A stretch of DNA of 64,000 nucleotides from WM-3-3 sp041660045 (GTDB lineage: Bacteria > Pseudomonadota > Gammaproteobacteria > Methylococcales > Methylomonadaceae). Position 1 is the first letter of the stretch. Every line of letters starts with the position of its first letter. The translations under genes were made by a program, and so were the position numbers. Of this stretch, positions 52,304 to 61,012 are shown piece after piece. The notes under the pieces were generated by a model that was not told where the DNA came from, did not search any database, and saw nothing but the letters and a program-made list of their open reading frames with translations. The DNA is taken from the NCBI GenBank assembly GCA_041660045.1, contig JBAZXA010000002.1, forward strand, positions 124,001 to 188,000, given 5' to 3'.

Positions 52304-52750
52304 ATGCCTGTCAAATTAGATATTTTACAAATACAAGAATTTTTACCTCATCGCTACCCTTTTTTATTAATCGATAAAGTGATTGAATGTGAGCCAGGTG
52401 TAAGGTTGTTAGGGGTAAAAAACGTCACCTATAACGAACCGTTTTTTCAAGGTCATTTCCCGCAAAAACCTATCATGCCCGGTGTTTTAATTCTTGAAGC
52501 TTTAGCTCAGGCGACTGGACTGCTGGCTTCAGAAACGGCACCTGATGTCTTAGGCAAAGGCATGATTTATTATTTGGTTGGTATCGATAACGTCAAATTT
52601 AAACGTCCGGTCGTGCCGGGAGACCAGCTTATGTTGGAAGCTAAGTTTATCAAGAGCAAACGTAATATTTGGGCATTTAACTGTTGTGCAGAAGTCGATG
52701 GGGAATATGTTGCCAGTGCTGAAATTAGATGTGCGGCGGTGGTGGAATAG
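52304..52750 (+). CDS. fabZ: 3-hydroxyacyl-ACP dehydratase FabZ
   Basis: This 148-residue hotdog-fold enzyme of fatty acid synthesis has the family signatures IQEFLPHRYPFLLIDKV and FQGHFPQKPIMPGVLILEALAQ, which hold the catalytic His and Glu. It converts 3-hydroxyacyl-ACP to trans-2-enoyl-ACP, competing with LpxA for the same substrate. It lies directly before lpxA, whose TTG start is just 2 bases after its stop. Confidence 0.97.
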   Translation: MPVKLDILQIQEFLPHRYPFLLIDKVIECEPGVRLLGVKNVTYNEPFFQGHFPQKPIMPGVLILEALAQATGLLASETAPDVLGKGMIYYLVGIDNVKFKRPVVPGDQLMLEAKFIKSKRNIWAFNCCAEVDGEYVASAEIRCAAVVE

Positions 52751-52752
52751 CA

Positions 52753-53523
52753 TTGATTGACCCAACAGCAATTATCCATGTTGGAGCCGAATTAGCGGAT
52801 GATGTTTGTGTTGGTCCTTATTCGGTAATTAATGCCAATGTAAAAATTGGGGCTGGCACGGTAATCGGTCCGCATGTTGTTATTAAGGGCCCAACAAGCA
52901 TAGGTCAACACAATCGAATTTATCAATTTACATCGATTGGGGAAGACCCTCAAGATAAAAAATATGCTTCTGAAATTACCCGGCTTGAAATAGGTGACCG
53001 TAATACCATACGTGAATTTACATCCATGCACCGTGGCACTAAGCAAGATCAAAGTGTCACCAAAATTGGCAATGATAATTTGTTTATGGCTTACACTCAT
53101 GTAGCCCACGACTGCGTGATTGGTGATCATGTCATTATGGCCAACGGTGCTTCGTTGGCAGGGCATGTGCATTTGAATGACCATGCAATTTTAGGTGGGT
53201 TTACATTGGTACATCAGTTTACCCAAATTGGTCAATATAGTTTCTCGGCCATGGGTAGCGCAATTACCCAGGATATTCCGCCTTTCGTTATGGTGGGCGG
53301 TAAACCCAGCAAGCCGCACGGTATCAATTCAGTGGGCATGGAACGTAATGGTATTTCACCAGAGGATATTCGCTTAATCCGCAAAGCCTATAAAATCATT
53401 TATAAAATGAATTTTCGTTTGGAAGATGCCATTGAACAAATTGAAGAAATGGCTGGCGAAAGCAAACAAGTCTCAGACATGGTTAGCTTTTTACGAAATG
53501 TCACCCGCGGTATTTTACGCTAA
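52753..53523 (+). CDS. lpxA: UDP-N-acetylglucosamine acyltransferase
   Basis: This 256-residue LbetaH enzyme does the first lipid A step. It starts MIDPTAIIH (TTG at 52753; the longer frame from 52729 would run into fabZ and has no similarity). It has hexapeptide turns, the catalytic His in THVAHDCVIGD, IYQFTSIGEDPQDKKYA and a C-terminal helical domain ending LRNVTRGILR. The absence of any ATG nearby supports the TTG. Confidence 0.95.
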   Translation: MIDPTAIIHVGAELADDVCVGPYSVINANVKIGAGTVIGPHVVIKGPTSIGQHNRIYQFTSIGEDPQDKKYASEITRLEIGDRNTIREFTSMHRGTKQDQSVTKIGNDNLFMAYTHVAHDCVIGDHVIMANGASLAGHVHLNDHAILGGFTLVHQFTQIGQYSFSAMGSAITQDIPPFVMVGGKPSKPHGINSVGMERNGISPEDIRLIRKAYKIIYKMNFRLEDAIEQIEEMAGESKQVSDMVSFLRNVTRGILR

Positions 53524-53608
53524 ATTGATTTCTCACCTAGATAAGAAGTTGTCATTGTATAAACAAGGATAATCTTTACTAACGTCATCAATCTCGTCAG
53601 GTTCTAGT

Positions 53609-54211
53609 ATGCAGCTATTGGATAAGGCTTCCGCTATGGTGGCTGGCGTTGATGAAGCAGGGCGCGGGCCTTTAGCAGGGCCTGTCGTGGCAGCGGCAGT
53701 GATTCTTGATCCTGAATTCGTTATTGTGGGCTTGGCGGACTCTAAAAAGCTTAGCGCCAGTAAACGCAATCAGCTTGCTGCTATTATAAAAGACAAGTCC
53801 ATAAGTTGGTCCGTATCACAAGCAAGTGTAGCGGAGATCGATGAGTTAAACATTTTACAAGCGACCTTGTTAGCCATGCAGCGAGCTGTTTTAGGATTGG
53901 CTATTGAGCCAACGTTGGTCTTGGTTGATGGTAATTTTGTACCTTCGTTGAGCATGCCTGCTCAAGCTATAATTAAAGGTGATGCTAAAGTGCCGGCAAT
54001 TAGCGCAGCCTCAATTTTGGCCAAAGTCTATCGGGACGCGATGATGGAGGCATACCATCTACAATATCCGCAGTTTTCGTTTCATCAGCATAAAGCTTAT
54101 GGCACTAAGCTGCATCTGGCAGAAATTGCTAGATATGGTATTTTAGAGGTGCATAGGAAATCTTTCAATCCAATCAAATCAATGCTCTTAGCGCAAAAGA
54201 TTATTCAGTAA
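53609..54211 (+). CDS. rnhB: Ribonuclease HII
   Basis: This 200-residue enzyme cleaves RNA in RNA-DNA hybrids. The signature VAGVDEAGRGPLAGPVVAAA holds the first catalytic Asp-Glu, GLADSKKLSASKR follows, and the third Asp is in LVLVDGNF; a conserved AISAASILAKVYRD follows near residue 135. It sits after lpxA as in the E. coli neighbourhood, but lpxB is missing between them. It ends three bases from the convergent acs gene. Confidence 0.96.
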   Translation: MQLLDKASAMVAGVDEAGRGPLAGPVVAAAVILDPEFVIVGLADSKKLSASKRNQLAAIIKDKSISWSVSQASVAEIDELNILQATLLAMQRAVLGLAIEPTLVLVDGNFVPSLSMPAQAIIKGDAKVPAISAASILAKVYRDAMMEAYHLQYPQFSFHQHKAYGTKLHLAEIARYGILEVHRKSFNPIKSMLLAQKIIQ

Positions 54212-54213
54212 GT

Positions 54214-56151
54214 TTATTTGATTGCCCGATTATCAATGATGTTTACTAAGACAGCTGGGTCAGCTAGGGTTGAAGTATCGCCTAGGTCTTCAATTTCATT
54301 ACAAGCCACTTTGCGTAAGATACGGCGCATGATTTTGCCAGAACGAGTTTTAGGTAATCCTGGTGCCCATTGAATGATGTCTGGATTGGCAATAGCACCA
54401 ATTTCATTTCTTACCAAGCTCACTAATTCCTGCCGTAAGCTTTCCGTGGGAGTAACGCCATTATTTAATGTTACATAAGCATAGATGCCTTGACCTTTCA
54501 GATGATGGGGATAGCCGACAACGGCTGCTTCAGCGACTTGCGCGTGTAGTACGAGTGCGCTTTCAATTTCAGCAGTTCCCATACGGTGGCCAGAAACATT
54601 GATCACATCATCAACCCGGCCAGTTATCCAGTAGTAGCCATCGGCATCACGTTTTGCACCATCCCCGGAAAAATAATAGCCAGGGAAGCTTTTAAAATAG
54701 GTATCTACAAAGCGGGCGTGGTCACCAAATAAAGTTCTGGCTTGCCCGGGCCAGGGGAAGTCTAAAACGAGAAAGCCCTCGCCTGGCCCTTCAACTTGTT
54801 GACCGTTGATATCTATGAGTTGAGGCTTAATACCAAAAAAGGGTAACGTGGCTGAACCTGGTTTAAGTGCGGTAGCCCCGGGGAGTGGGGTTATCAGAAT
54901 GCCGCCTGTTTCTGTTTGCCACCAAGTGTCTACTATGGCGCAGCGGCCTTCTCCGACGGTATGGTAATACCACTCCCAAGCTTCTGGATTGATAGGCTCG
55001 CCAACACTGCCAAGAACCCTCAGGCTGGTGCGTTGGGTACGCTTGACAAAGTGGTCGCCTTGCGCCATCAGCGTGCGTATGGCGGTAGGTGCGGTATAAA
55101 ATATGTTGACGTGGTGTTTATCGATGACTTGCCAAAAGCGGTCCGCTTCAGGGTAAGTGGGGATGCCCTCAAATAATAATGTGGTGGCGCCGTTGCATAA
55201 AGGCCCGTAAATACAATAGGAATGTCCTGTGATCCAGCCTATATCAGCAGTACACCAGTAAATGTCGCCGGGATGATAATCAAAAATATATTTGTGGGTG
55301 ATGGCAGCATAAAGCAAATAGCCGCCCGTGGTATGTAAGACGCCTTTAGGTTTACCGGTGGAGCCTGAGGTATAGAGGATAAAGAGTGGGTCTTCTGCGG
55401 CCATCGGTACAGGCGGGCAATCTGTCGAAGCGTAAGCCATAGCGTCGTGATACCAAATATCACGGGTATCATTCCAATTTATCGGGCCGCCCGTGTTTTT
55501 AATGACGATAACGTTTTTAAGTTGTGGGCACTGTTCGGCGGCATGGTCTACATTAGATTTTAAGGCGACAATTTTACCGCCACGTTTGCCTTCATCGGCA
55601 CAGACCAGATATTGGCAATTAGAATCTAATATCCTATCGCGTAAAGAATCGGCAGAAAACCCCCCAAAAACAATAGAATGTACAGCGCCAATCCGTGTGC
55701 AGGCTAACATAGCGATGGCGGCTTCGACTATCATGGGCAGATAAAGACATACCCGGTCACCTTTGTTAACACCCAAGCTTTTTAGGACATTGGCAAATTG
55801 GCATACTTGCAGATAGAGTTCGTTATAAGTCAGTTTTTTATCTTCTGCGGGATTGTCGCCTTCCCAGATAATGGCAATCTGTTCGCCCTGTGTGGCCAAG
55901 TGCCGGTCCAGACAGTTGTAACTGACATTAATTTCTGCACCGTCAAACCATCGGATGAGGCCTTTAGGATAATCATACTCAAGGACAGTATGCCAAGGCT
56001 TGTCCCAATGAAGAAACTGTGCTGCCGCTTCGGCCCAAAATTTCTCAGGTTGTTCTATAGAGTGTTGATATAAGGTTTTATAGGTTTCAGGATTGATATG
56101 GGCTAGGGCGTTGATGTCTGGTTTTATGTCATAAAGCTTAATGTCTGACAT
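54214..56151 (-). CDS. acs: Acetyl-CoA synthetase
   Basis: The 645-residue adenylate-forming enzyme has the ATP/AMP motifs TSGSTGKPKG (about residue 264), WWQTETGGI, YFSGDGAKRDADGYYWITGRVDDVINVSGHR and the C-terminal acylation lysine in PKTRSGKIMRR. It converts acetate, ATP and CoA to acetyl-CoA, with N-terminal WHTVLEYDYPKGLIRWFDGAEINVSYNCLD as in the family. Length is typical. An 11-base inverted repeat lies just upstream of its ribosome site. Confidence 0.96.
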   Translation of the reverse strand: MSDIKLYDIKPDINALAHINPETYKTLYQHSIEQPEKFWAEAAAQFLHWDKPWHTVLEYDYPKGLIRWFDGAEINVSYNCLDRHLATQGEQIAIIWEGDNPAEDKKLTYNELYLQVCQFANVLKSLGVNKGDRVCLYLPMIVEAAIAMLACTRIGAVHSIVFGGFSADSLRDRILDSNCQYLVCADEGKRGGKIVALKSNVDHAAEQCPQLKNVIVIKNTGGPINWNDTRDIWYHDAMAYASTDCPPVPMAAEDPLFILYTSGSTGKPKGVLHTTGGYLLYAAITHKYIFDYHPGDIYWCTADIGWITGHSYCIYGPLCNGATTLLFEGIPTYPEADRFWQVIDKHHVNIFYTAPTAIRTLMAQGDHFVKRTQRTSLRVLGSVGEPINPEAWEWYYHTVGEGRCAIVDTWWQTETGGILITPLPGATALKPGSATLPFFGIKPQLIDINGQQVEGPGEGFLVLDFPWPGQARTLFGDHARFVDTYFKSFPGYYFSGDGAKRDADGYYWITGRVDDVINVSGHRMGTAEIESALVLHAQVAEAAVVGYPHHLKGQGIYAYVTLNNGVTPTESLRQELVSLVRNEIGAIANPDIIQWAPGLPKTRSGKIMRRILRKVACNEIEDLGDTSTLADPAVLVNIIDNRAIK

Positions 56152-56163
56152 GACTTTTCCTGG

Positions 56164-56200
56164 TTGATTTATAACGGCTCAAAGCTCAATTATAAATCAA
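56164..56200. repeat. 11-base perfect inverted repeat upstream of acs
   Basis: TTGATTTATAA (56164-56174) is repeated inverted as TTATAAATCAA (56190-56200) with a 15-base spacer. It ends 13 bases before the acs ATG and includes the gluQRS stop codon (56190-56192). It could be a regulatory hairpin, an operator, or a terminator of gluQRS. The acs ribosome site (AGGA) lies between it and the start. Confidence 0.6.
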
Positions 56201-57089
56201 GCGGTAAACTATCGGTACGGATTGATTGCTGGCCTTGTAATTTATTAGGCTTCCAGTTAAGGATTGCCCAACTCAGTATTTCATGGGTGGCGCTATTTTT
56301 TAATACGGCAGGTGGCGATTGTTTTAGCCATTGCAGTAGTTTAAACAGGACAGCGCTGGGGCTGTCTTGTTTAACAGCAGGCGCATGTGATTGTTTACTT
56401 AACTTTTGTCCTAGGGTATCGGTAACAATCGGTATATGGGCATAAATGGGTTGGGTAATCCCCAGTTTTTGTTGTAGATAAAGCTGCTTTGGGGTTTCAT
56501 ATAATAAATCCAGTCCACGTACAACATGACTGATCGCTTGTTGTTGGTCGTCTATAACGACTGCCAGTTGGTAAGCAATAATCTGGTCTTTTCTTTTAAT
56601 AATGAAATCGCCATCCTGTTGCGCTAGATTACGGACTATTTCGCCCTGTAACAGATCATAAAATGAGATGGGCTGAAGGTTGGTTTTTACGCGTAAGGCA
56701 AAAGCTGAAGTTGGCTCGCTTGATAAGAGTCGGCATGTCCCAGGGTAAATATTTCCTGTTTGGCTGTGGTCAGACAGTTGTTTGCGGCTACACGTGCAAG
56801 GATAGAGCAAGTGCCCGGATAGCAAGCGTTGCAATGCAGCCTCATAAACGTCTATGTGCTGGCTTTGGTAATAAATCTGGCCATCCCAACACAGGCCAAA
56901 CCGTTCTAATGTTTTTAGAATGCTGGCTGTTGAGCCTTTTTTAATTCGCGGTGTATCGAGGTCGTCTATCCTTAATAACCAGTGGCCCCTATTCGCCCGG
57001 GCGTCAAGATAACTGGCCAGGGCTGTATAGAGTGATCCAAGATGAAGGGGGCCTGTGGGTGACGGTGCAAAGCGTCCAATGTATGGCAA
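56190..57089 (-). CDS. gluQ: Glutamyl-queuosine tRNA(Asp) synthetase
   Basis: The 299-residue protein is a GluRS-like enzyme with the HIGH-type motif PSPTGPLHLGSL, a zinc-binding cluster CTCSRKQL...YPGTC (Cys, Cys, Tyr, Cys), and a KLSKQ motif (GQKLSKQSHA). It lacks an anticodon-binding domain. It attaches glutamate to queuosine at the wobble position of tRNA(Asp). It lies just downstream of dksA on the same strand, the standard dksA-gluQ pair. Confidence 0.94.
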   Translation of the reverse strand: MPYIGRFAPSPTGPLHLGSLYTALASYLDARANRGHWLLRIDDLDTPRIKKGSTASILKTLERFGLCWDGQIYYQSQHIDVYEAALQRLLSGHLLYPCTCSRKQLSDHSQTGNIYPGTCRLLSSEPTSAFALRVKTNLQPISFYDLLQGEIVRNLAQQDGDFIIKRKDQIIAYQLAVVIDDQQQAISHVVRGLDLLYETPKQLYLQQKLGITQPIYAHIPIVTDTLGQKLSKQSHAPAVKQDSPSAVLFKLLQWLKQSPPAVLKNSATHEILSWAILNWKPNKLQGQQSIRTDSLPLDL

Positions 57090-57104
57090 GTTTAAAGCTA
57101 AAAA

Positions 57105-57539
57105 TTAGCCCATTTGTTTTTCGCGGATTTCATCTAATGTTTTACAATCGATACATAAATTAGCAGTTGGCCTGGCTTCTAGGCGGCGAATGCCAATTTC
57201 AATGCCACAGGATTCGCAAAAACCATAATCACCGGATTCAATTTCTTTTAACGAATCATCTATTTTCTTGATTAGTTTACGTTCACGGTCCCGTGTCCTG
57301 AGTTCTAGGCTAAATTCTGATTCTTGTGTAGCCCTATCATTAGGGTCAGGAAAGTTGGCGGCATCGTCTTGCATGTGATGTACGGTACGGTCAACTTCAC
57401 GCATTAACTCGGCTTTCCAGTTTTTTAGAATGCTTTCAAAATGCTTTAATTGATCTGGATTCATATACTCTTCACCTTCTGTTTCGACATAAGGCTTAAA
57501 GCTGAATGGTGAAGCATCAATTTTAGACTTTTCGGTCAT
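57105..57539 (-). CDS. dksA: RNA polymerase-binding transcription factor DksA
   Basis: The 144-residue protein has DksA's coiled-coil domain (MNPDQLKHFESILKNWKAELM and following, about residues 26-105) with the acidic tip (DPNDRATQES). The zinc finger has four cysteines (CESCG...LCIDCK, 114-138). DksA binds the secondary channel of RNA polymerase and, with ppGpp, mediates the stringent response. Start ATG 57539 is preceded by a usual short leader. It lies upstream of gluQ. Confidence 0.97.
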   Translation of the reverse strand: MTEKSKIDASPFSFKPYVETEGEEYMNPDQLKHFESILKNWKAELMREVDRTVHHMQDDAANFPDPNDRATQESEFSLELRTRDRERKLIKKIDDSLKEIESGDYGFCESCGIEIGIRRLEARPTANLCIDCKTLDEIREKQMG

Positions 57540-57644
57540 CCGTTAACTCCCAGCGGTAGTAAATAAACCGCACATTTTTAGCAGAAATATAAATAAATGG
57601 CAAGTGTTATTGGTATTATAAAAGGCATTTGGGGGTTAGTTTCA

Positions 57645-58814
57645 ATGAATAGTCAATTGTCTTTGCGTAGCCAAAAAATGTCATCGTTTTATGTTATGGA
57701 AGTGCTTAAACGTGCTCAACAATTGGAAGCGCAAGGCCGCGATGTGATTCATATGGAAATTGGCGAACCGGATTTCCCAACACCTTCGCCTATTATTGAG
57801 GCAAGCTTAAGTCATATCTCAACTGGTGCTGTTAAATACACGGCGGCGGCAGGGCTGCCACAATTGCGGGAAAAAATTGTCGAATTTTATCAACAACGCT
57901 ATGCTGTTAAATTAGCTAAAGAGCGGGTTTTTATTACGCCTGGTGCTTCAGGGGCTTTTTTATTAGCGCTAGGTGTTAGCCTTAATCCAGGCGATGAGTT
58001 ATTGCTTGCTGATCCTTGCTACCCTTGCAATAACAACATAGTGCGTTTTTTTGATGGCACAAGCCGTTGTATCCCGGTCGATGAAGCCACGCAATTTCAA
58101 CTAAATGCGAGGTTGATCGAGCAACATTGGTGCCTAGCCACTAAAGGGGTATTAATCGCATCGCCTTCAAATCCAACAGGCACTTTGATTGTTCCAGAGC
58201 AGCTGAAAATGGCTATCGAAAAAACGCATAGCTTAGGCGGCCAATTTTACTCCGATGAAATATATCATGGTTTAGTTTATGGTAACGAGGCCGCGACCGC
58301 GTTAAGTTTTAGTGACGATGTGTTTGTTATCAACAGTTTTTCTAAGTATTTTGGCATGACGGGTTGGCGTATTGGTTGGCTTATTGTGCCAGAGGGGTAT
58401 GTTGAGGCCGTTGAAAAATTGGCCCAAAATGTTTTTATATCGACATCAACGTCTGCGCAATTTGCTGCAATGGCTGCTTTTGAACCGGCAACCATGTTGG
58501 AGCTAGAGCGCAGACGTGCAGAATTTGCCAGTCGCCGTGAGTTTTTATATGACAGTTTATTAAGTTTGGGTTTTGACATTCCCTGCAAACCTGAAGGCGC
58601 ATTTTATATTTATGTCAATGCTGCTAAGTTTACTCAAGACAGTTACCAGTTCGCATTGGATTTATTGGAAGTTGAAGCATTAGCAATTACCCCTGGTAAA
58701 GATTTCGGCGAGCATAATGCCCAGCACATGCTGCGCTTTGCATATACGACATCAACCGATAGAATAGCAGTTGCTATGCAGCGTTTAAAAAATTATCTCA
58801 ATCATATAGGTTAA
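57645..58814 (+). CDS. Class I/II aminotransferase
   Basis: This PLP enzyme of about 389 residues has VIHMEIGEPDFPTPSPII near the start, SPSNPTGTLI, SDEIYHGLVYG and the PLP lysine in NSFSKYFGMTGWRIGW. It belongs to the aspartate-aminotransferase-like group, but the substrates are not fixed by sequence. I start at ATG 57645 with a GGGGG upstream; ATG 57597 would add 16 residues. It is followed by a rhodanese gene after four bases. Confidence 0.88.
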   Translation: MNSQLSLRSQKMSSFYVMEVLKRAQQLEAQGRDVIHMEIGEPDFPTPSPIIEASLSHISTGAVKYTAAAGLPQLREKIVEFYQQRYAVKLAKERVFITPGASGAFLLALGVSLNPGDELLLADPCYPCNNNIVRFFDGTSRCIPVDEATQFQLNARLIEQHWCLATKGVLIASPSNPTGTLIVPEQLKMAIEKTHSLGGQFYSDEIYHGLVYGNEAATALSFSDDVFVINSFSKYFGMTGWRIGWLIVPEGYVEAVEKLAQNVFISTSTSAQFAAMAAFEPATMLELERRRAEFASRREFLYDSLLSLGFDIPCKPEGAFYIYVNAAKFTQDSYQFALDLLEVEALAITPGKDFGEHNAQHMLRFAYTTSTDRIAVAMQRLKNYLNHIG

Positions 58815-58818
58815 GTTT

Positions 58819-59142
58819 ATGGAAGTCGCACAAATCACAGCCCTCGGGTTAAAGCAAAAACTGGATAATCAGGATGTCTTATTTTTATTGGATGTTAGGG
58901 AGCCTTTTGAATTTAAATTTGCCCAAATTGCCGGCAGTATCTCCATTCCATTAAATCAATTACCAGAGCGCTTAGGTGAATTGGATAAAGATTCAGAAAT
59001 AGTGGTCATTTGTCATCATGGTATGCGCAGTTTGCAAGCGGCTAACTTTTTAGTGCAATATGGCTTTGAAAACATCACTAATTTGATGGGCGGTATTGAT
59101 GCATGGTCTATACAGTGTGATAGCGCTGTCCCAAGATATTAA
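58819..59142 (+). CDS. Rhodanese-like sulfurtransferase domain protein
   Basis: The 107-residue single rhodanese domain has LDVREPFEFKFAQIAGSISIPLNQL and the active-site loop VVICHHGMRSLQAANFL, with the persulfide Cys at about residue 63 and a CHHGMRS loop. It would transfer sulfane sulfur. It follows the aminotransferase and ends three bases before the convergent MobB-MoeA gene. Confidence 0.92.
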   Translation: MEVAQITALGLKQKLDNQDVLFLLDVREPFEFKFAQIAGSISIPLNQLPERLGELDKDSEIVVICHHGMRSLQAANFLVQYGFENITNLMGGIDAWSIQCDSAVPRY

Positions 59143-59145
59143 GGC

Positions 59146-60921
59146 TCAAATATAGATATCAAAGGGTTCTACCCATACCTGATCTCCAGCTTGCACATTT
59201 CCGCTATGCTCAGGTAACACGATAAAGCAATTTGCCCGGCTCATGACTGTTAATAAGTGAGATTCCTGTTTACCCGCAGATTCAACAAAAAGTTCACCTT
59301 GTTCATTTTGGCTAAGGACTCCCCGTTGGAAATCCCGGCGTCCTGGCGCTTTTTTTAGGTTACTGGTGCAAATTGCCGGTAACCTTAAGGTTTTTTTATT
59401 GGGTGCCCCAGATAGTTGGAAAAGTGCAGGTTCTACCAATTGCTTGAATGTCGTGATGACAGCAATTGGGTTGCCCGGCAAGCCGAAAAAAAAGCAATTG
59501 TCCAGTTTGCCAAAAGCCAGTGGTTTACCAGGTTTTATGGCGATTTTCCAAAAGTCAGCTTGGCCATATTGCGTTAATATCTCGTGAATATAATCGGCAT
59601 CCCCAACTGATGCGCCGCCTGTAGAAATTAATACGTCATGTTGCGCCGCAGCGCGTGTAAGCTGCTCATGTATGATATTTCGGTCATCCGGTAAAACACC
59701 GAGATCCGAAACAGCATAACAACTCTCCTTGAGCAATCCGATAAGGCTATAACGATTGCTGTCGTATATTTTGCCGGTGCTTAGGCTTTGGTCTAGGCCA
59801 ATTAATTCATCCCCTGTAGAAAAAAAGGCAATTTTAATCTGTCGGCTGACGGTAACGCTGCTTACGCCTGCAGAAGCCAGCAAACCCAGATCGACGGCAT
59901 TAAGTTTTTTGGGGGCAGGTAAGACACTTTGGTTTTGCATCATGTCATCGCCAATTGCCCTTATATTGCTGTTGAGCTTAATATCACCAGAAAAATGAAT
60001 AGACTGTCCTTGAATCTCGCAGTTTTCTTGCATGACCACGCAATCGGCAGGATCAGGCACCACCGCACCAGTAAAAATACGTATGCACTGGCCGGCCTTT
60101 AGATGACCCGTGAACGGTCGGCCTGCCCAGGCGGTGCCGGCCAGTTCTAAACTAAAACCAGAAGTTACGCTATCGCGTGTCATAAAGGCATAGCCGTCCA
60201 TTGCCGCTTGCCTATGGGTGGGTATATTGAAGTTAGCAGTTACTTCTTTAACTAATACACGCCCTAAAGCGTTGGCTAATGGAATAGATTCATTGCCGGA
60301 TAAAGGTAAACATGCTGATTTTATACGTTGTAAGGCGCTATCTAGTGTCAGTAAATGAGAAGAAGGCGAAAAACAGGTGTCCGTTTGGGCTTGTTCCATG
60401 CAATACGCGGCAATAAAATCAGCGATAAGGGCTGGTTGGTTAAGGTCTAATAACTTAATGTGCTCTGGCAGTGTTAGGCTGACATTGCTTGCGACAGCGA
60501 TGATATTTGGATCATTAGGGTACTGTAACGTATTATCCAGTTCTGTGCGGTATAGTTCTATTTTTGGAAATGCAGTATCTTTAAAGCCTTCAACTAAGAT
60601 AAGGTCAAGTTTCTTGTTACCTAATAATTTAATTAAGTCAGCCAAAACCGGTTCTTGATGGGGTTGGCATTCAGAGATAGCGACGCGCCGAAATTTTGAT
60701 GCTAACACCACGTTAGTAGCGCCTGCAGCACGAAGACGGAAGCTATCTTTACCGGGTTGGTCGATTTCAAAATCATGATGGCTACGTTTAATGGCGCCAA
60801 CAGCTAAACCTTTTTGTTTTAAGATAGGAATCAACTGTTCAAGTAAGCTTGTTTTTCCTGTACCACTGGCGGCAATAAAACCGAGAGTAAGATTATTTTT
60901 ATTTAGCATGATGTGAGTCAT
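59146..60921 (-). CDS. MobB-MoeA fusion protein, molybdenum cofactor synthesis
   Basis: The 591-residue protein fuses two Moco enzymes. Residues ~10-175 are MobB-like with P-loop GFIAASGTGKTSLL and AIKRSHHDFEIDQPGKDS. From about residue 185 it is MoeA: HRQAAMDGYAF, the molybdopterin-binding STGDELIGLDQ, then ISTGGASVGDADY and the C-terminal KPGKPLAFGKLDNCFFFGLPGNPIA. MoeA inserts molybdate into adenylated molybdopterin; MobB assists in MGD formation. ATG 60909 is an alternative start. The fusion itself implies the cell uses molybdenum enzymes. Confidence 0.93.
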   Translation of the reverse strand: MTHIMLNKNNLTLGFIAASGTGKTSLLEQLIPILKQKGLAVGAIKRSHHDFEIDQPGKDSFRLRAAGATNVVLASKFRRVAISECQPHQEPVLADLIKLLGNKKLDLILVEGFKDTAFPKIELYRTELDNTLQYPNDPNIIAVASNVSLTLPEHIKLLDLNQPALIADFIAAYCMEQAQTDTCFSPSSHLLTLDSALQRIKSACLPLSGNESIPLANALGRVLVKEVTANFNIPTHRQAAMDGYAFMTRDSVTSGFSLELAGTAWAGRPFTGHLKAGQCIRIFTGAVVPDPADCVVMQENCEIQGQSIHFSGDIKLNSNIRAIGDDMMQNQSVLPAPKKLNAVDLGLLASAGVSSVTVSRQIKIAFFSTGDELIGLDQSLSTGKIYDSNRYSLIGLLKESCYAVSDLGVLPDDRNIIHEQLTRAAAQHDVLISTGGASVGDADYIHEILTQYGQADFWKIAIKPGKPLAFGKLDNCFFFGLPGNPIAVITTFKQLVEPALFQLSGAPNKKTLRLPAICTSNLKKAPGRRDFQRGVLSQNEQGELFVESAGKQESHLLTVMSRANCFIVLPEHSGNVQAGDQVWVEPFDIYI

Positions 60922-61012
60922 TAAGCTGTTATCGTGGTTAAGTCTATTCTAAGCTATTATTGGTAATGCCCATTAAATAGCCATTTATACCCCCAACCTA
61001 TGGGAGCGAAAA

